Part shown: piece by piece, positions 40,331 to 48,455 of the stretch
How the letters are laid out: each line of letters starts with the position of its first letter
Numbering within the stretch: the stretch's first letter is position 1
From: Bradyrhizobium elkanii WSM2783
Lineage (GTDB): Bacteria; Pseudomonadota; Alphaproteobacteria; Rhizobiales; Xanthobacteraceae
Reading direction: 5' to 3'
NCBI RefSeq assembly: GCF_000472865.1
Contig: NZ_AXAP01000060.1
Coordinates: 1-52,838, forward strand
DNA: 52,838 bases
Position numbers and translations under genes: made by a program
The notes under the pieces: model-generated
Told to the model about the DNA's origin: nothing
Databases searched by the model: none
What the model saw: only the letters and a program-made list of their open reading frames with translations

Positions 40331-42040
40331 TCACTTCTCGTTGGCACGATTCTTGAGTGCAGTGCCGAGAATGTCGCCGAGCGTCGCGCCCGAATCCGAG
40401 GAGCCGTACTGCGCGATGGCTTCCTTCTCTTCGGCCACTTCCAGCGCCTTGATCGAGACCTGCACCTTGCGGGCCTTCTTGTCGAACTGGATCACCCGCG
40501 CATCGACCTTCTCGCCGACGGCGAAACGTTCGGCGCGCTGATCGTTGCGGTCGCGGGCGAGTTCCGAGCGCTTGATGAAGGTTGTGAAGTCGGTACCGGA
40601 GATCTTCACCTCGACGCCGCTCTCCTTCACTTCGAGCACTTCGCAGGTCACGACCGCGCCCTTCTTGACGTCACCCGGCTCGGCGAAGGGATCGCCCTCG
40701 AGCTGCTTGACGCCAAGCGAGATGCGCTCCTTCTCGACGTCGACGTCGAGCACGACAGCCTTCACCAGGTCGCCCTTCTTGAAGTTGTCGATCACCTGCT
40801 CGCCGGGAAGCTTCCAGTCGAGGTCGGACAGGTGCACCATGCCGTCGACGTCGCCTTCGAGACCCAGGAACAGGCCGAACTCGGTCTTGTTCTTGACCTC
40901 GCCCTCGACCACCGAGCCGACCGGATGCTTCTCGACGAAGACTTCCCAGGGGTTGCGCATGGTCTGCTTGAGGCCGAGCGAGATGCGGCGCTTGACCGAA
41001 TCGACTTCGAGCACCTGCACCTCGACTTCCTGCGAGGTGGAGACGATCTTGCCGGGATGCATGTTCTTCTTGGTCCACGACATCTCGGAGACGTGGATCA
41101 GGCCTTCGATACCAGGCTCGAGCTCGACGAACGCACCGTAGTCGGTGATGTTGGTGACGCGGCCGGTGAAGCGGGCGCCAAGCGGATACTTCGCCTCGAT
41201 GCCCTGCCACGGATCGTCCAGGAGCTGCTTCATGCCCAGCGAGATGCGGTGCGTCTCGTGGTTGATCTTGATGATCTTGACCTTCACGGTCTGGCCGATG
41301 GAGAGCACCTCGGTCGGGTGATTGACGCGGCGCCATGCGATATCGGTGACGTGCAGCAGGCCGTCGATGCCGCCGAGGTCCACGAACGCACCGTAATCGG
41401 TGATGTTCTTGACCACGCCGTCGATCACCTGACCCTCTTCGAGGTTCTGCACCAGTTCCTGGCGCTGCTCGGCGCGGGTCTCTTCCAGCACGGTGCGGCG
41501 GGACACCACGATGTTGCCGCGGCGGCGATCCATCTTGAGGATCTGGAACGGCTGCGAATTGTTCATCAGCGGCGCGACGTCGCGGATCGGACGGATATCG
41601 ACCTGCGAGCGCGGCAGGAAGGCCACCGCACCGTCGAGATCGACGGTGAAGCCGCCCTTGACCTGGTTGAAGATGACGCCGGTGACCTTCTCGTTGTTCT
41701 GGAACGCCTTCTCGAGCTTGCCCCAGCTCTCCTCACGCCGCGCCTTGTCGCGCGACAGCACCGCTTCGCCCAGCGCATTCTCGATGCGGTCGAGGAACAC
41801 CTCGACCTCGTCGCCGACCTTGAGATCGCTTTCGCGGCCGGGGCCGGCGAATTCGCGCAAGGCCACACGACCTTCGGTCTTCAGGCCGACGTCGATGACG
41901 GCCATGTCCTTTTCAATGGCAACCACCTTGCCCTTGACGACCGAGCTCTCCTGCAGATTGCCGCCGGCAAAGGATTCATCGAGCATCGCGGCGAAATCGT
42001 CGCGGGTAGGACTATAGGAAGCAGCAGTATTCGAAGCCAT
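40331..42040 (-). CDS. rpsA: 30S ribosomal protein S1
   Basis: Binds mRNA and brings it to the 30S subunit. ATG 42040 (MASNTAASYSP) with GGAG before it gives 569 residues. Six S1 (OB-fold) repeats follow; clear ones are VVKGKVVAIEKDMAVIDVGLKTEG, GVVKNITDYGAFVDL, GRVTNITDYGAFVEL and GEVKNKTEFGLFLGL. DDPWQGIEAKYP and RNPWEVFVEKHP join repeats. Downstream of cmk on the same strand, but about 0.7 kb apart with an opposite small gene between. Confidence 0.97.
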   Translation of the reverse strand: MASNTAASYSPTRDDFAAMLDESFAGGNLQESSVVKGKVVAIEKDMAVIDVGLKTEGRVALREFAGPGRESDLKVGDEVEVFLDRIENALGEAVLSRDKARREESWGKLEKAFQNNEKVTGVIFNQVKGGFTVDLDGAVAFLPRSQVDIRPIRDVAPLMNNSQPFQILKMDRRRGNIVVSRRTVLEETRAEQRQELVQNLEEGQVIDGVVKNITDYGAFVDLGGIDGLLHVTDIAWRRVNHPTEVLSIGQTVKVKIIKINHETHRISLGMKQLLDDPWQGIEAKYPLGARFTGRVTNITDYGAFVELEPGIEGLIHVSEMSWTKKNMHPGKIVSTSQEVEVQVLEVDSVKRRISLGLKQTMRNPWEVFVEKHPVGSVVEGEVKNKTEFGLFLGLEGDVDGMVHLSDLDWKLPGEQVIDNFKKGDLVKAVVLDVDVEKERISLGVKQLEGDPFAEPGDVKKGAVVTCEVLEVKESGVEVKISGTDFTTFIKRSELARDRNDQRAERFAVGEKVDARVIQFDKKARKVQVSIKALEVAEEKEAIAQYGSSDSGATLGDILGTALKNRANEK

Positions 42041-42587
42041 ATGTTCTCCAGATGCGGGTGTCTTGCCGGCCGTTCGGGTTAAGGGCGCACCGCGCATGTG
42101 GTGTCAGGTCCGCAAATCCTGACGACCGCTCCTTGCGCGAGGGCGCAAAAGCGGGCCGGCAGCAAGCCACATGTTCGATACGTTGATGGCGCGCATTCCG
42201 CAAAGTGGAAGCCTGTTTTGCGAAAGAATGCGCGTGACGTAGACGTCCGAGCCCGGAAACGAAAGATCGACGTCAGAGACCGATGGAGCGGGCGCTCCTC
42301 CAATATCGGCCGGGGCTCATACCCCGCTGCCGGCCCGCTCGGGCGGCCCCGACATAGTCGATGGCGGCACGGCCACCGCTGATATAATATCCACCGCTAT
42401 TTTCGGCAAGCCAGAAATGCCCGATTTGCGGGGCTTTAAGGCTGACACAAGCCTTAACAATGCCGGACTGCATTTGAACAATTGTTGACCGTGTCGCGCG
42501 AAAGGCATCTGGCAGGGCTTGTGGTGGAACCCGGGCTTAAGTGAGCCCGCGCAGAGTGGGGCCCACCCAAGAGACAGGGGAACAACC
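42041..42587. other. rpsA upstream region with a palindromic repeat
   Basis: A 547-bp spacer between rpsA and a small plus-strand gene. It holds the rpsA leader and promoter region (not defined further) and a repeat of the GCGCATTC type: GCGCATTC (42191-42198) pairs with GAATGCGC (42226-42233), with AAAGTGGAAGCCTGTTTTGCG inside, a relative of the GAGCATGATC element. No other gene is seen. Confidence 0.5.
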
Positions 42588-42737
42588 ATGAAAAGCCTGA
42601 TCGCCCTGGCCGTCGTTGCTGCGTTCGCACTCGGCCATGCCATCGCCGCGATGCCTGGCGCGGCGGCATCGATGCGGACCTTTTCGGCTGCACAGTCTTC
42701 CTCCGGCCTGGCTGACCAGGAATCCTCGACGCGCTAG
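42588..42737 (+). CDS. Small exported protein (49 aa), unknown function
   Basis: A short frame starting at ATG 42588 behind a good ACAGGGGAAC ribosome-binding stretch. The protein begins MKSLIALAVVAAFALGHAIAA, a textbook signal peptide with probable cleavage after AIAA or MPGAAA, leaving a mature peptide of about 20-28 residues rich in Ser. Its stop overlaps the end of cmk (opposite strand) by 4 bp. I do not recognise the family. The signal-peptide pattern and ribosome-binding site favour a real gene, but the length leaves doubt. Confidence 0.45.
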   Translation: MKSLIALAVVAAFALGHAIAAMPGAAASMRTFSAAQSSSGLADQESSTR

Positions 42738-43372
42738 ACCAGTCCACGCGCCGCGCGTACCGCTTCGACAATGTCGATCGCGGCGCGCACGCCGGCCTCG
42801 ATATCGAGATCGGAATTATCCAGCGTATGCGCATCTGGCGCCGCCTTCAGTGGGGCCACCGGGCGGTTCTTGTCGCGCTCGTCGCGCTTGAGAATATCGG
42901 CCAGCACCGCGGCCTCGTCAGCGTCCTCGCCGCGCGCGCGGGCCTCCAGCGTCCGCCGCCGCGCCCGCACACGCGGATCGGCAACGACAAAGATCTTCAC
43001 ATCGGCATGCGGGCAGATCACGGTCCCGATGTCGCGGCCGTCAAGCACCGCGCCGGGCGGATCGGCGGCGAACTGGCGCTGGAAATTGACCAGCGCCTCG
43101 CGCACTTTCGGGATCGCCGAGACCACGGAAGCCGCATCGCCGATCCGCTGAGTCTTCAACTCGGGATGGCCGAATTTCTCGGGGTCCAGCTCCATCGCCG
43201 CCTTGATCGCGCGCGCTTCATCGGTGAGGTCGACGCCGGCGTCGAGCAGCGCCTTCGCCACCGCGCGATAGATCACGCCGGTGTCGAGATGGCGGTAGCC
43301 ATAGTGGGCGGCGAGCCTCTTTCCCAGCGTACCCTTGCCGGATGCGGCCGGCCCGTCGATAGCGATGATCAT
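42734..43372 (-). CDS. cmk: Cytidylate kinase
   Basis: Phosphorylates CMP and dCMP. The 212 residues have the P-loop AIDGPAASGKGT (4-15), YRHLDTGVIYRAVA, VLDGRDIGTVI and the lid RRRTLEARARG. ATG 43372 overlaps the aroA stop (ATGA). Part of the conserved aroA-cmk-rpsA order. Confidence 0.96.
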   Translation of the reverse strand: MIIAIDGPAASGKGTLGKRLAAHYGYRHLDTGVIYRAVAKALLDAGVDLTDEARAIKAAMELDPEKFGHPELKTQRIGDAASVVSAIPKVREALVNFQRQFAADPPGAVLDGRDIGTVICPHADVKIFVVADPRVRARRRTLEARARGEDADEAAVLADILKRDERDKNRPVAPLKAAPDAHTLDNSDLDIEAGVRAAIDIVEAVRAARGLV

Positions 43373-44730
43373 GAAAACTCCGCGCCGAGCGAGCGCATCA
43401 TCGGAATGAAATCCGGGAAACTGGTGGCGATGAAGGCGGTGTCGTCGATCGTCACCGGCCGGTCGGCGGCGAGCCCCATCACCAGGGCCGACATCGCGAT
43501 GCGATGATCCATGTGGGTGGCGACCACGCCGCCGCCGGGCACATGGCCCTTGCCCTCGACGATCAAATCGTCGCCTGAGATCTCGACCTTGACGCCGTTG
43601 ACACGCAGCATGTCGGCGGTGGCTTCGAGGCGATCGGATTCCTTGACGCGCAATTCCTGCAGGCCGCGCATGATGGTGGTGCCCTCGGCGTAAGCGGCCG
43701 CCACCGCGAGCACCAGATATTCGTCGATCATCGACGGCGCGCGTTCCGGCGGCACCTCGACCCCGCGCAATTTGGAAGCACGTACGCGCAGGCGCGCCAT
43801 CGGCTCGCCGCCGTCCATGCGCAACTCGTCCTCCTCGATCGAGGCGCCCATCTCGCGCAGCGTGGTGAACAGTCCGGTGCGCAGCGGATTGGTCATGACG
43901 TCGGGCAGCACGATATCGGAGCCGCCAACGACCAGCGCCGCCACGACCGGGAACGCGGCCGAGGAGGGATCGGCGGGAACGACGACCTCGGCGCCGTGCA
44001 GTTCCGCCTGGCCGGTCAGCGCGATCCGGCGGCCGTGGCTACCTTCCTTGGTCGAGGTGAGCGCGGCGCCAAAATGCTTCAGCATCAGCTCGGTGTGATC
44101 GCGGCTGGCCTCCTGCTCGATCACCGTGGTGACACCGGGCGCTGCCAGCCCCGCCAGCAGCACCGCGGACTTGATCTGGGCCGAGGCGACAGGGGTCTTG
44201 TAGACGATCGGCACCGGGTTGCGGGCGCCATGCAGCGTTAATGGCAGCCGGCCGCCCTCTCTCATGTCCCCCGTCCTCGCGCCCATCAGTTCCAAGGGAT
44301 CGAGGATCCGCCGCATCGGCCGCGAGCGGAGCGAGGCATCGCCGTCGAAGATCGCCGTGATCGGACAGCCGGCAACCGCTCCCATCACCAGCCGGCAGCC
44401 GGTGCCGGAATTGCCGAAATCGAGCGGCCCGGCAGGCGCCGCGAAGCCCCCGACACCGACGCCCCGGACTAACCAGGCAAACGGGCCGGTACGCTCGACC
44501 TCGGCTCCGAGCGCCCGCATCGATTTGGCGGTATTGAGCACGTCCTCGCCCTCGAGCAGCCCGGAAATCCGGCTTTGGCCGACCGCCAGCGCGCCCAGGA
44601 TCAGGGCCCGGTGGGAGATCGACTTGTCGCCGGGGACGCGGGCCTTGCCGCTCAGGGGACCGCTCGCGCGGGCCTCCAGGGGGGTCTTGGAGGGGGTCTT
44701 TTCGGGGTTCTGGTGGTCGGAATGGGCCAA
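43369..44730 (-). CDS. aroA: 3-phosphoshikimate 1-carboxyvinyltransferase AroA (EPSP synthase)
   Basis: Adds enolpyruvate from PEP to shikimate-3-phosphate; the glyphosate target. I prefer the TTG at 44730 (reading AHSDHQNPEK), which has AGAGGA seven bases upstream; an in-frame ATG at 44763 is the alternative. It gives 453 residues. The sequence is close to class II (CP4-like) enzymes: VPGDKSISHRALILGALA, SAQIKSAVLLAGL, DPSSAAFPVVAALVV, RAPSMIDEYLVLAVAAA and LRVKESDRL. In DFGNSGTGCRL, Gly109 takes the place of the Ala that makes CP4 EPSPS glyphosate-insensitive. Coupled to cmk. Confidence 0.95.
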   Translation of the reverse strand: MAHSDHQNPEKTPSKTPLEARASGPLSGKARVPGDKSISHRALILGALAVGQSRISGLLEGEDVLNTAKSMRALGAEVERTGPFAWLVRGVGVGGFAAPAGPLDFGNSGTGCRLVMGAVAGCPITAIFDGDASLRSRPMRRILDPLELMGARTGDMREGGRLPLTLHGARNPVPIVYKTPVASAQIKSAVLLAGLAAPGVTTVIEQEASRDHTELMLKHFGAALTSTKEGSHGRRIALTGQAELHGAEVVVPADPSSAAFPVVAALVVGGSDIVLPDVMTNPLRTGLFTTLREMGASIEEDELRMDGGEPMARLRVRASKLRGVEVPPERAPSMIDEYLVLAVAAAYAEGTTIMRGLQELRVKESDRLEATADMLRVNGVKVEISGDDLIVEGKGHVPGGGVVATHMDHRIAMSALVMGLAADRPVTIDDTAFIATSFPDFIPMMRSLGAEFS

Positions 44731-44874
44731 GATCACGTCCTCTCGCGGCGCGGCAGGTAACATATCGAACCCCCGGCGTCACCCGGTGACAAATGCCCGC
44801 AAACCGCTATTGACAGCGGCCCCTCAACTAGCCAAGTGAAGCACCGCTTTTCAGAAAATTCCTGGGATCACCAC

Positions 44875-45285
44875 GTGGCCAAGTCCGACCTCGGAACCAA
44901 ACGCATTTGCCCGACCACGGGCAAGAAGTTCTATGATCTGAACAAGAACCCGGTTATCTCGCCTTACACCGGCGAAGTCGTGCCGATCGCCCCCGTGGCG
45001 CCGCCGCGCACAACCCGTGGCGCCAGCGCCGCTGCGGCCACCACCGCTGCGGATATGCCGGAGCCCGCGGAGGCCGAAGAATTGGTCTCGCTGGAAGAGG
45101 CCGACGCCGAGGAGAACACCGGCAAGGTCAAGGCCGTCGTTCCCGAATCCGAGGACGACATCGAGATCGACGAGACCCTCGAAGACGATGACGATGATGA
45201 TTCCACCTTCATTGCCGACGAAGAAGAAGGCGATGAGGACGTCACGGACATCATTGGCGACGTCGGAGGCGATGAAGAGACTTGA
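44875..45285 (+). CDS. TIGR02300-family FYDLN acid protein
   Basis: A 136-residue acidic protein of unknown function found across alphaproteobacteria. The conserved N-terminus (AKSDLGTKRICPTTGKKFYDLN) contains the FYDLN motif and single cysteine, then NPVISPYTGEVVP. The rest is a low-complexity Glu/Asp tail with a run of Asp. GTG 44875 is chosen because family members begin at this point; an upstream GTG (44836) would add 13 foreign residues. It is divergent from aroA. Confidence 0.85.
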   Translation: MAKSDLGTKRICPTTGKKFYDLNKNPVISPYTGEVVPIAPVAPPRTTRGASAAAATTAADMPEPAEAEELVSLEEADAEENTGKVKAVVPESEDDIEIDETLEDDDDDDSTFIADEEEGDEDVTDIIGDVGGDEET

Positions 45286-45349
45286 GATCGATCCAGAACT
45301 GTGTTCTGGGTCTCTCCGCGCGAGTCGGATGCGGCTCGCGATCCCTTAA

Positions 45350-45425
<76 letters not shown>

Positions 45426-45447
45426 CGCTTCGCCCTTCGGGCTACGC

Positions 45448-45707
45448 GTGGCGCGGCCGTGCGGAGCTCGAAGGTACGTCTACATCATCCGCAGCATCAA
45501 TTTCCCGGACCAGGAATACATCGGCGCCACTGCGGATTTGAAACGGCGCTTTCCGGAACACAATGCCGGCAGGTCCGCGCACACCGCCAAGTTCAAGCCA
45601 TGGCAACTGATCTGGTACTGCGCCTTCCCCGATAAGTACAAAGCGCTCGCCTTCGAGAAATATCTCAAGTCCCACTCCGGCCGCGCCTTCGCAAGAAGCG
45701 CCTCTGA
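45448..45707 (+). pseudogene. GIY-YIG endonuclease gene, frameshifted near the end
   Basis: Translation in one frame gives RYVYIIRSINFPDQEYIGATADLKRRFPEHNAG and FEKYLKSHSGRAFA in separate stretches, clearly a small single-domain GIY-YIG (UvrC-like, YhbQ group) nuclease. Two defects are seen. There is no ATG: only a GTG (45448) without a ribosome-binding site stands before the domain. The ending normally reads AFAKKRL then stop, but one base, probably an A, is missing after GCA, so the expected TGA at 45705-45707 is out of frame and the frame runs on over the antisense ohrR gene. It starts 22 bp after the tRNA-Ala end. Confidence 0.7.
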
Positions 45708-45713
45708 TCCCCC

Positions 45714-46178
45714 TCACTCCCCCACCGCCGCATTCAGCCTGTCTCGCAGCGCGACGATCTCGTTCTTCATCGCCGAGAGTTCGGGGATCGAGCAGGCCGA
45801 AGCAACCAGGACCTGCTGCGGCACTGCTCTCGCCTTTTCCTTCAGCGCCTGCCCCGGCGGCGTCAGCGCGATCAGCACCTGCCGCTCGTCCTCCTTGCTA
45901 CGTGTGCGCTTGATGAACTGCGCCGCTTCCAGCCGCTTGAGCAGCGGCGTCAGCGTGCCGGAATCCAGGAACAGCCGCTCGCCGATATCCTTGACCGGAA
46001 CTCCGTCCTTCTCCCATAGCACCAGCATCACCAGGTATTGCGGATAGGTCAGGCCGAGCCGGTCCAATAGCGGCTTGTAGACGCGGTTGAACGCGTGCGC
46101 GGCCGAATAGATCGCAAAGCAGATTTGATTGTCGAGCCGTAGCGGCTGATCCGCGACCGCCAATTGTTTCCGTGCCAT
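45714..46178 (-). CDS. ohrR: Organic-hydroperoxide-sensing repressor OhrR (MarR family)
   Basis: MarR-type repressor that releases ohr when a cysteine is oxidised by organic peroxides. The 154 residues have the reactive Cys20 in RLDNQICFAIYSA, the winged helix GERLFLDSGTLTPLLKRLE and wing KEDERQVLIALT, and a second Cys129, as in two-cysteine OhrR proteins. Divergent from ohr, the usual arrangement. Confidence 0.92.
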   Translation of the reverse strand: MARKQLAVADQPLRLDNQICFAIYSAAHAFNRVYKPLLDRLGLTYPQYLVMLVLWEKDGVPVKDIGERLFLDSGTLTPLLKRLEAAQFIKRTRSKEDERQVLIALTPPGQALKEKARAVPQQVLVASACSIPELSAMKNEIVALRDRLNAAVGE

Positions 46179-46265
46179 TTCTCAGCCTCGTCAGAATCTC
46201 AGTTCATTGTGGACCGGTGCGGCCGCACATTCAATTGCGAACAATTAAATGTGAGGCCACGCGCT

Positions 46266-46300
46266 TTATATTGCGCGCAATCAAATTGTCTGCAATATAA
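46266..46300. promoter_or_regulatory. Candidate OhrR operator
   Basis: TTATATTGC (46266-46274) and GCAATATAA (46292-46300) are perfect 9-bp inverted arms 17 bp apart, and TTGCGCGCAA (46271-46280) is itself a 10-bp palindrome. The A+T-rich dyad lies between ohrR and ohr, 34 bp before the ohr start, where the known OhrR sites are found. Another A+T-rich stretch, CAATTGCGAACAATT, is at about 46232-46246. Confidence 0.55.
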
Positions 46301-46333
46301 GGCGCGTCGAAACCATTGATGAGGGAGACACCC

Positions 46334-46759
46334 ATGTCCGTGAACGTGCTCTACAAGACCAGCGCAAAGGCCACCGGCGGCCGCGACGGCCATGCCGCAA
46401 CGCTCGATGGCGCGCTCGACGTCAAGCTCACCACCCCGAAGGAGCTCGGCGGTGGCGGCGGCGCCGGCAACAACCCCGAGCAGCTCTTTGCGGCCGGCTA
46501 CGCCGCCTGCTTCATCGGCGCGATGAAATTCGTGGCCTCGCAGGGCGGCCCGAAGGTGCCCGCCGACGCTTCGGTGACCTCGACGGTCGGCATCGGACCG
46601 CGCTCCGAAGGCGGCTTCGGCCTCGATATCGCGCTCGACATCTCCCTGCCCGGGCTCCCGCGCGCGGATGCAGAGGCGCTGGTGGAGAAGGCCCACCAGG
46701 TGTGCCCCTATTCCAACGCCACGCGCGGCAATGTCGATGTACGCCTGAACGTGGTGTAA
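46334..46759 (+). CDS. ohr: Organic hydroperoxide resistance protein Ohr
   Basis: Thiol peroxidase reducing organic hydroperoxides with lipoylated partners. ATG 46334 (MSVNVLYKTSA) with GAGGGAGA upstream gives 141 residues. The two catalytic cysteines are Cys59 (GYAACFIGAMKF) and Cys124 (VCPYSNATRGN), with Glu49 in NNPEQLFA. Regulated by the divergent ohrR, by analogy. Confidence 0.95.
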   Translation: MSVNVLYKTSAKATGGRDGHAATLDGALDVKLTTPKELGGGGGAGNNPEQLFAAGYAACFIGAMKFVASQGGPKVPADASVTSTVGIGPRSEGGFGLDIALDISLPGLPRADAEALVEKAHQVCPYSNATRGNVDVRLNVV

Positions 46760-46770
46760 TCCGCATGGCG

Positions 46771-46804
46771 GAATAGCCCGCTGATTTTTCGCGGCGGGCT
46801 ATTC
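46771..46804 (+). terminator. Hairpin after ohr
   Basis: GAATAGCCCGC (46771-46781) and GCGGGCTATTC (46794-46804) form an 11-bp perfect stem 11 bp after the ohr stop. There is no U tract after it, so it may be a Rho-assisted end or mRNA 3' protection rather than a classical terminator. Confidence 0.55.
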
Positions 46805-46917
46805 GCGTTGCGATCGGTGACGGCATGCCCCCACGCGCGATAAGGCATTGCCGCCGCGTTCGAAGACCGGTAGCTCTGGCGAGCCCTCCATCTGTTTGAC
46901 TTGAGCGAAGGTTTCCC

Positions 46918-48123
46918 ATGAGTTCAGAAGCGGTCGCAGGCGCGATGGCCGGCCTGCGCGTGATCGATCTGACGCGCGTGCTCGGCGGTCCCTATTGCAC
47001 CCAGATTCTCGCCGACCACGGCGCCGACGTAATCAAGGTCGAGCCGCCCGCCGGCGACGAAGTGCGCGACTGGGGCCCTCCCTTTCATGAGGAAGATGCG
47101 GCCTATTTCGTCGGCATCAACCGCAACAAGCGCTCGATCGGGCTCGACCTTGCCTCCGAAGGCGGCCGTGCCGTGCTGATGAAGCTGCTCGAAGGCGCCG
47201 ACGTCCTGATCGAGAATTTCAAGCCGGGCACGCTCGACAAATGGGGCATCGGCAACGACGTGCTACGCGCGAAATTCCCACGCCTGGTGCATTGCCGGAT
47301 TTCCGGCTTCGGCGCCGACGGCCCGCGCGGCGGCAATCCCGGCTATGATGCGATCATCCAGGCCATGACCGGCATGATTGCCGCCACCGGCTCGCCGGAA
47401 AGCGGCCCGATGCGGATCGGCGTGCCGCTGGTCGACATCACCACCGGGCTCTATGCGGCGATCGGCATCCTGATGGCGCTGTCGGAGCGGCAGCGCTCCG
47501 GCCTCGGCCAGTTCCTCGAGACCACGCTGTATGAAACCGGCCTTGCGATCATGCATCCGCACACGGCCAACTATTTCATGCACGGCAAGCCGCCTGGCCT
47601 CACCGGCAACGAGCATCCCAATCTCGTTCCTTACGCGATCTTCCCGACCAAGACCGACAACATCTTCATCGGCGTCGGCAATGACGGCACCTTCCGCAAA
47701 CTGGCCAAGGAGATCGGCAAGCCCGAGCTCGGCACTGATCCGCGCTTTGCCCGCAACAAGGATCGCATCGCCAACCGCGACGCGCTGCGTGCCGAGCTTG
47801 CCGCGGTGTTCAGCCAGTATGAGGCCGAGCCGCTTTGCAACCGCCTGCTCGCGGCCGGCCTGCCGGCGGGCCCGGTGCAGAAGATCGACCAGGCGCTGAC
47901 CAACCCGCACACGATCTATCGCGGCGATATCATCGAGAAGGATTGGTACAAGGGCGTCGCCTCGCCGGTCCGGCTGGAACGCACCAAACCCAGCCTGCGC
48001 CGCACTCCGCCGAAGTTCAGCCAGCACGCCGCCGAGGTGCTCGGCGAGTTCGGCTATTCGCAGGCAGAAGTCGAATCGCTCATCGCCAAGGGCGTGGTCT
48101 GCGGGCCCGAGCGGAAGCGCTGA
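46918..48123 (+). CDS. CaiB/BaiF-family (family III) CoA-transferase
   Basis: Moves CoA between carboxylic acids. The 401 residues start with AGLRVIDLTRVLGGPYCTQILADHGADVIKVEPP in separate conserved blocks, then NRNKRSIGLDL and VLIENFKPGTLDKWG. The catalytic Asp173 lies in GVPLVDITTGLYA. ATG 46918 follows GAAGG. No dehydrogenase or other substrate-indicating gene is adjacent, so the acid is unknown. Confidence 0.92.
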   Translation: MSSEAVAGAMAGLRVIDLTRVLGGPYCTQILADHGADVIKVEPPAGDEVRDWGPPFHEEDAAYFVGINRNKRSIGLDLASEGGRAVLMKLLEGADVLIENFKPGTLDKWGIGNDVLRAKFPRLVHCRISGFGADGPRGGNPGYDAIIQAMTGMIAATGSPESGPMRIGVPLVDITTGLYAAIGILMALSERQRSGLGQFLETTLYETGLAIMHPHTANYFMHGKPPGLTGNEHPNLVPYAIFPTKTDNIFIGVGNDGTFRKLAKEIGKPELGTDPRFARNKDRIANRDALRAELAAVFSQYEAEPLCNRLLAAGLPAGPVQKIDQALTNPHTIYRGDIIEKDWYKGVASPVRLERTKPSLRRTPPKFSQHAAEVLGEFGYSQAEVESLIAKGVVCGPERKR

Positions 48124-48142
48124 TCTGTCCAGGCTACGTGCT

Positions 48143-48283
48143 CGTCATTCCGGGATGCGCCGAAGGCGCAGGCCCGGAATCCATCGGGCCACAAACGATG
48201 TGGATGAATGGATTCCGGGCTCACGCGGAGCCTGTCATCGGGCCGCGCCTTGCGTGGACCCGTTGGCGTGCCCCGGAATGACG
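48143..48283. repeat. Palindromic repeat (CGTCATTCCGGG type)
   Basis: CGTCATTCCGGG (48143-48154) and CCCGGAATGACG (48272-48283) are perfect 12-bp inverted ends of a 141-bp unit with inner stems such as GGATGCGCCGAAGGCGCA. It occupies nearly half of the 332-bp spacer between the CoA-transferase and ugpB; the remaining bases up to 48455 should contain the ugp promoter, which I cannot define. Confidence 0.75.
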
Positions 48284-48455
48284 GCTAAAGCCAGCGCCGG
48301 CCCCGACCTTCGGGGCGCCGTCATCGGCGCTGTTAGTGGTTTCTACCTTTCGCCGGCTTCCCCGGTACCCTGATCTTCGCTTATAGGTCATTTGCACGTC
48401 ATTCCGCGCTGTTAGCGCAACCGGCGGAGATGGCGGCTTAATGGGAGGGGTTTTG

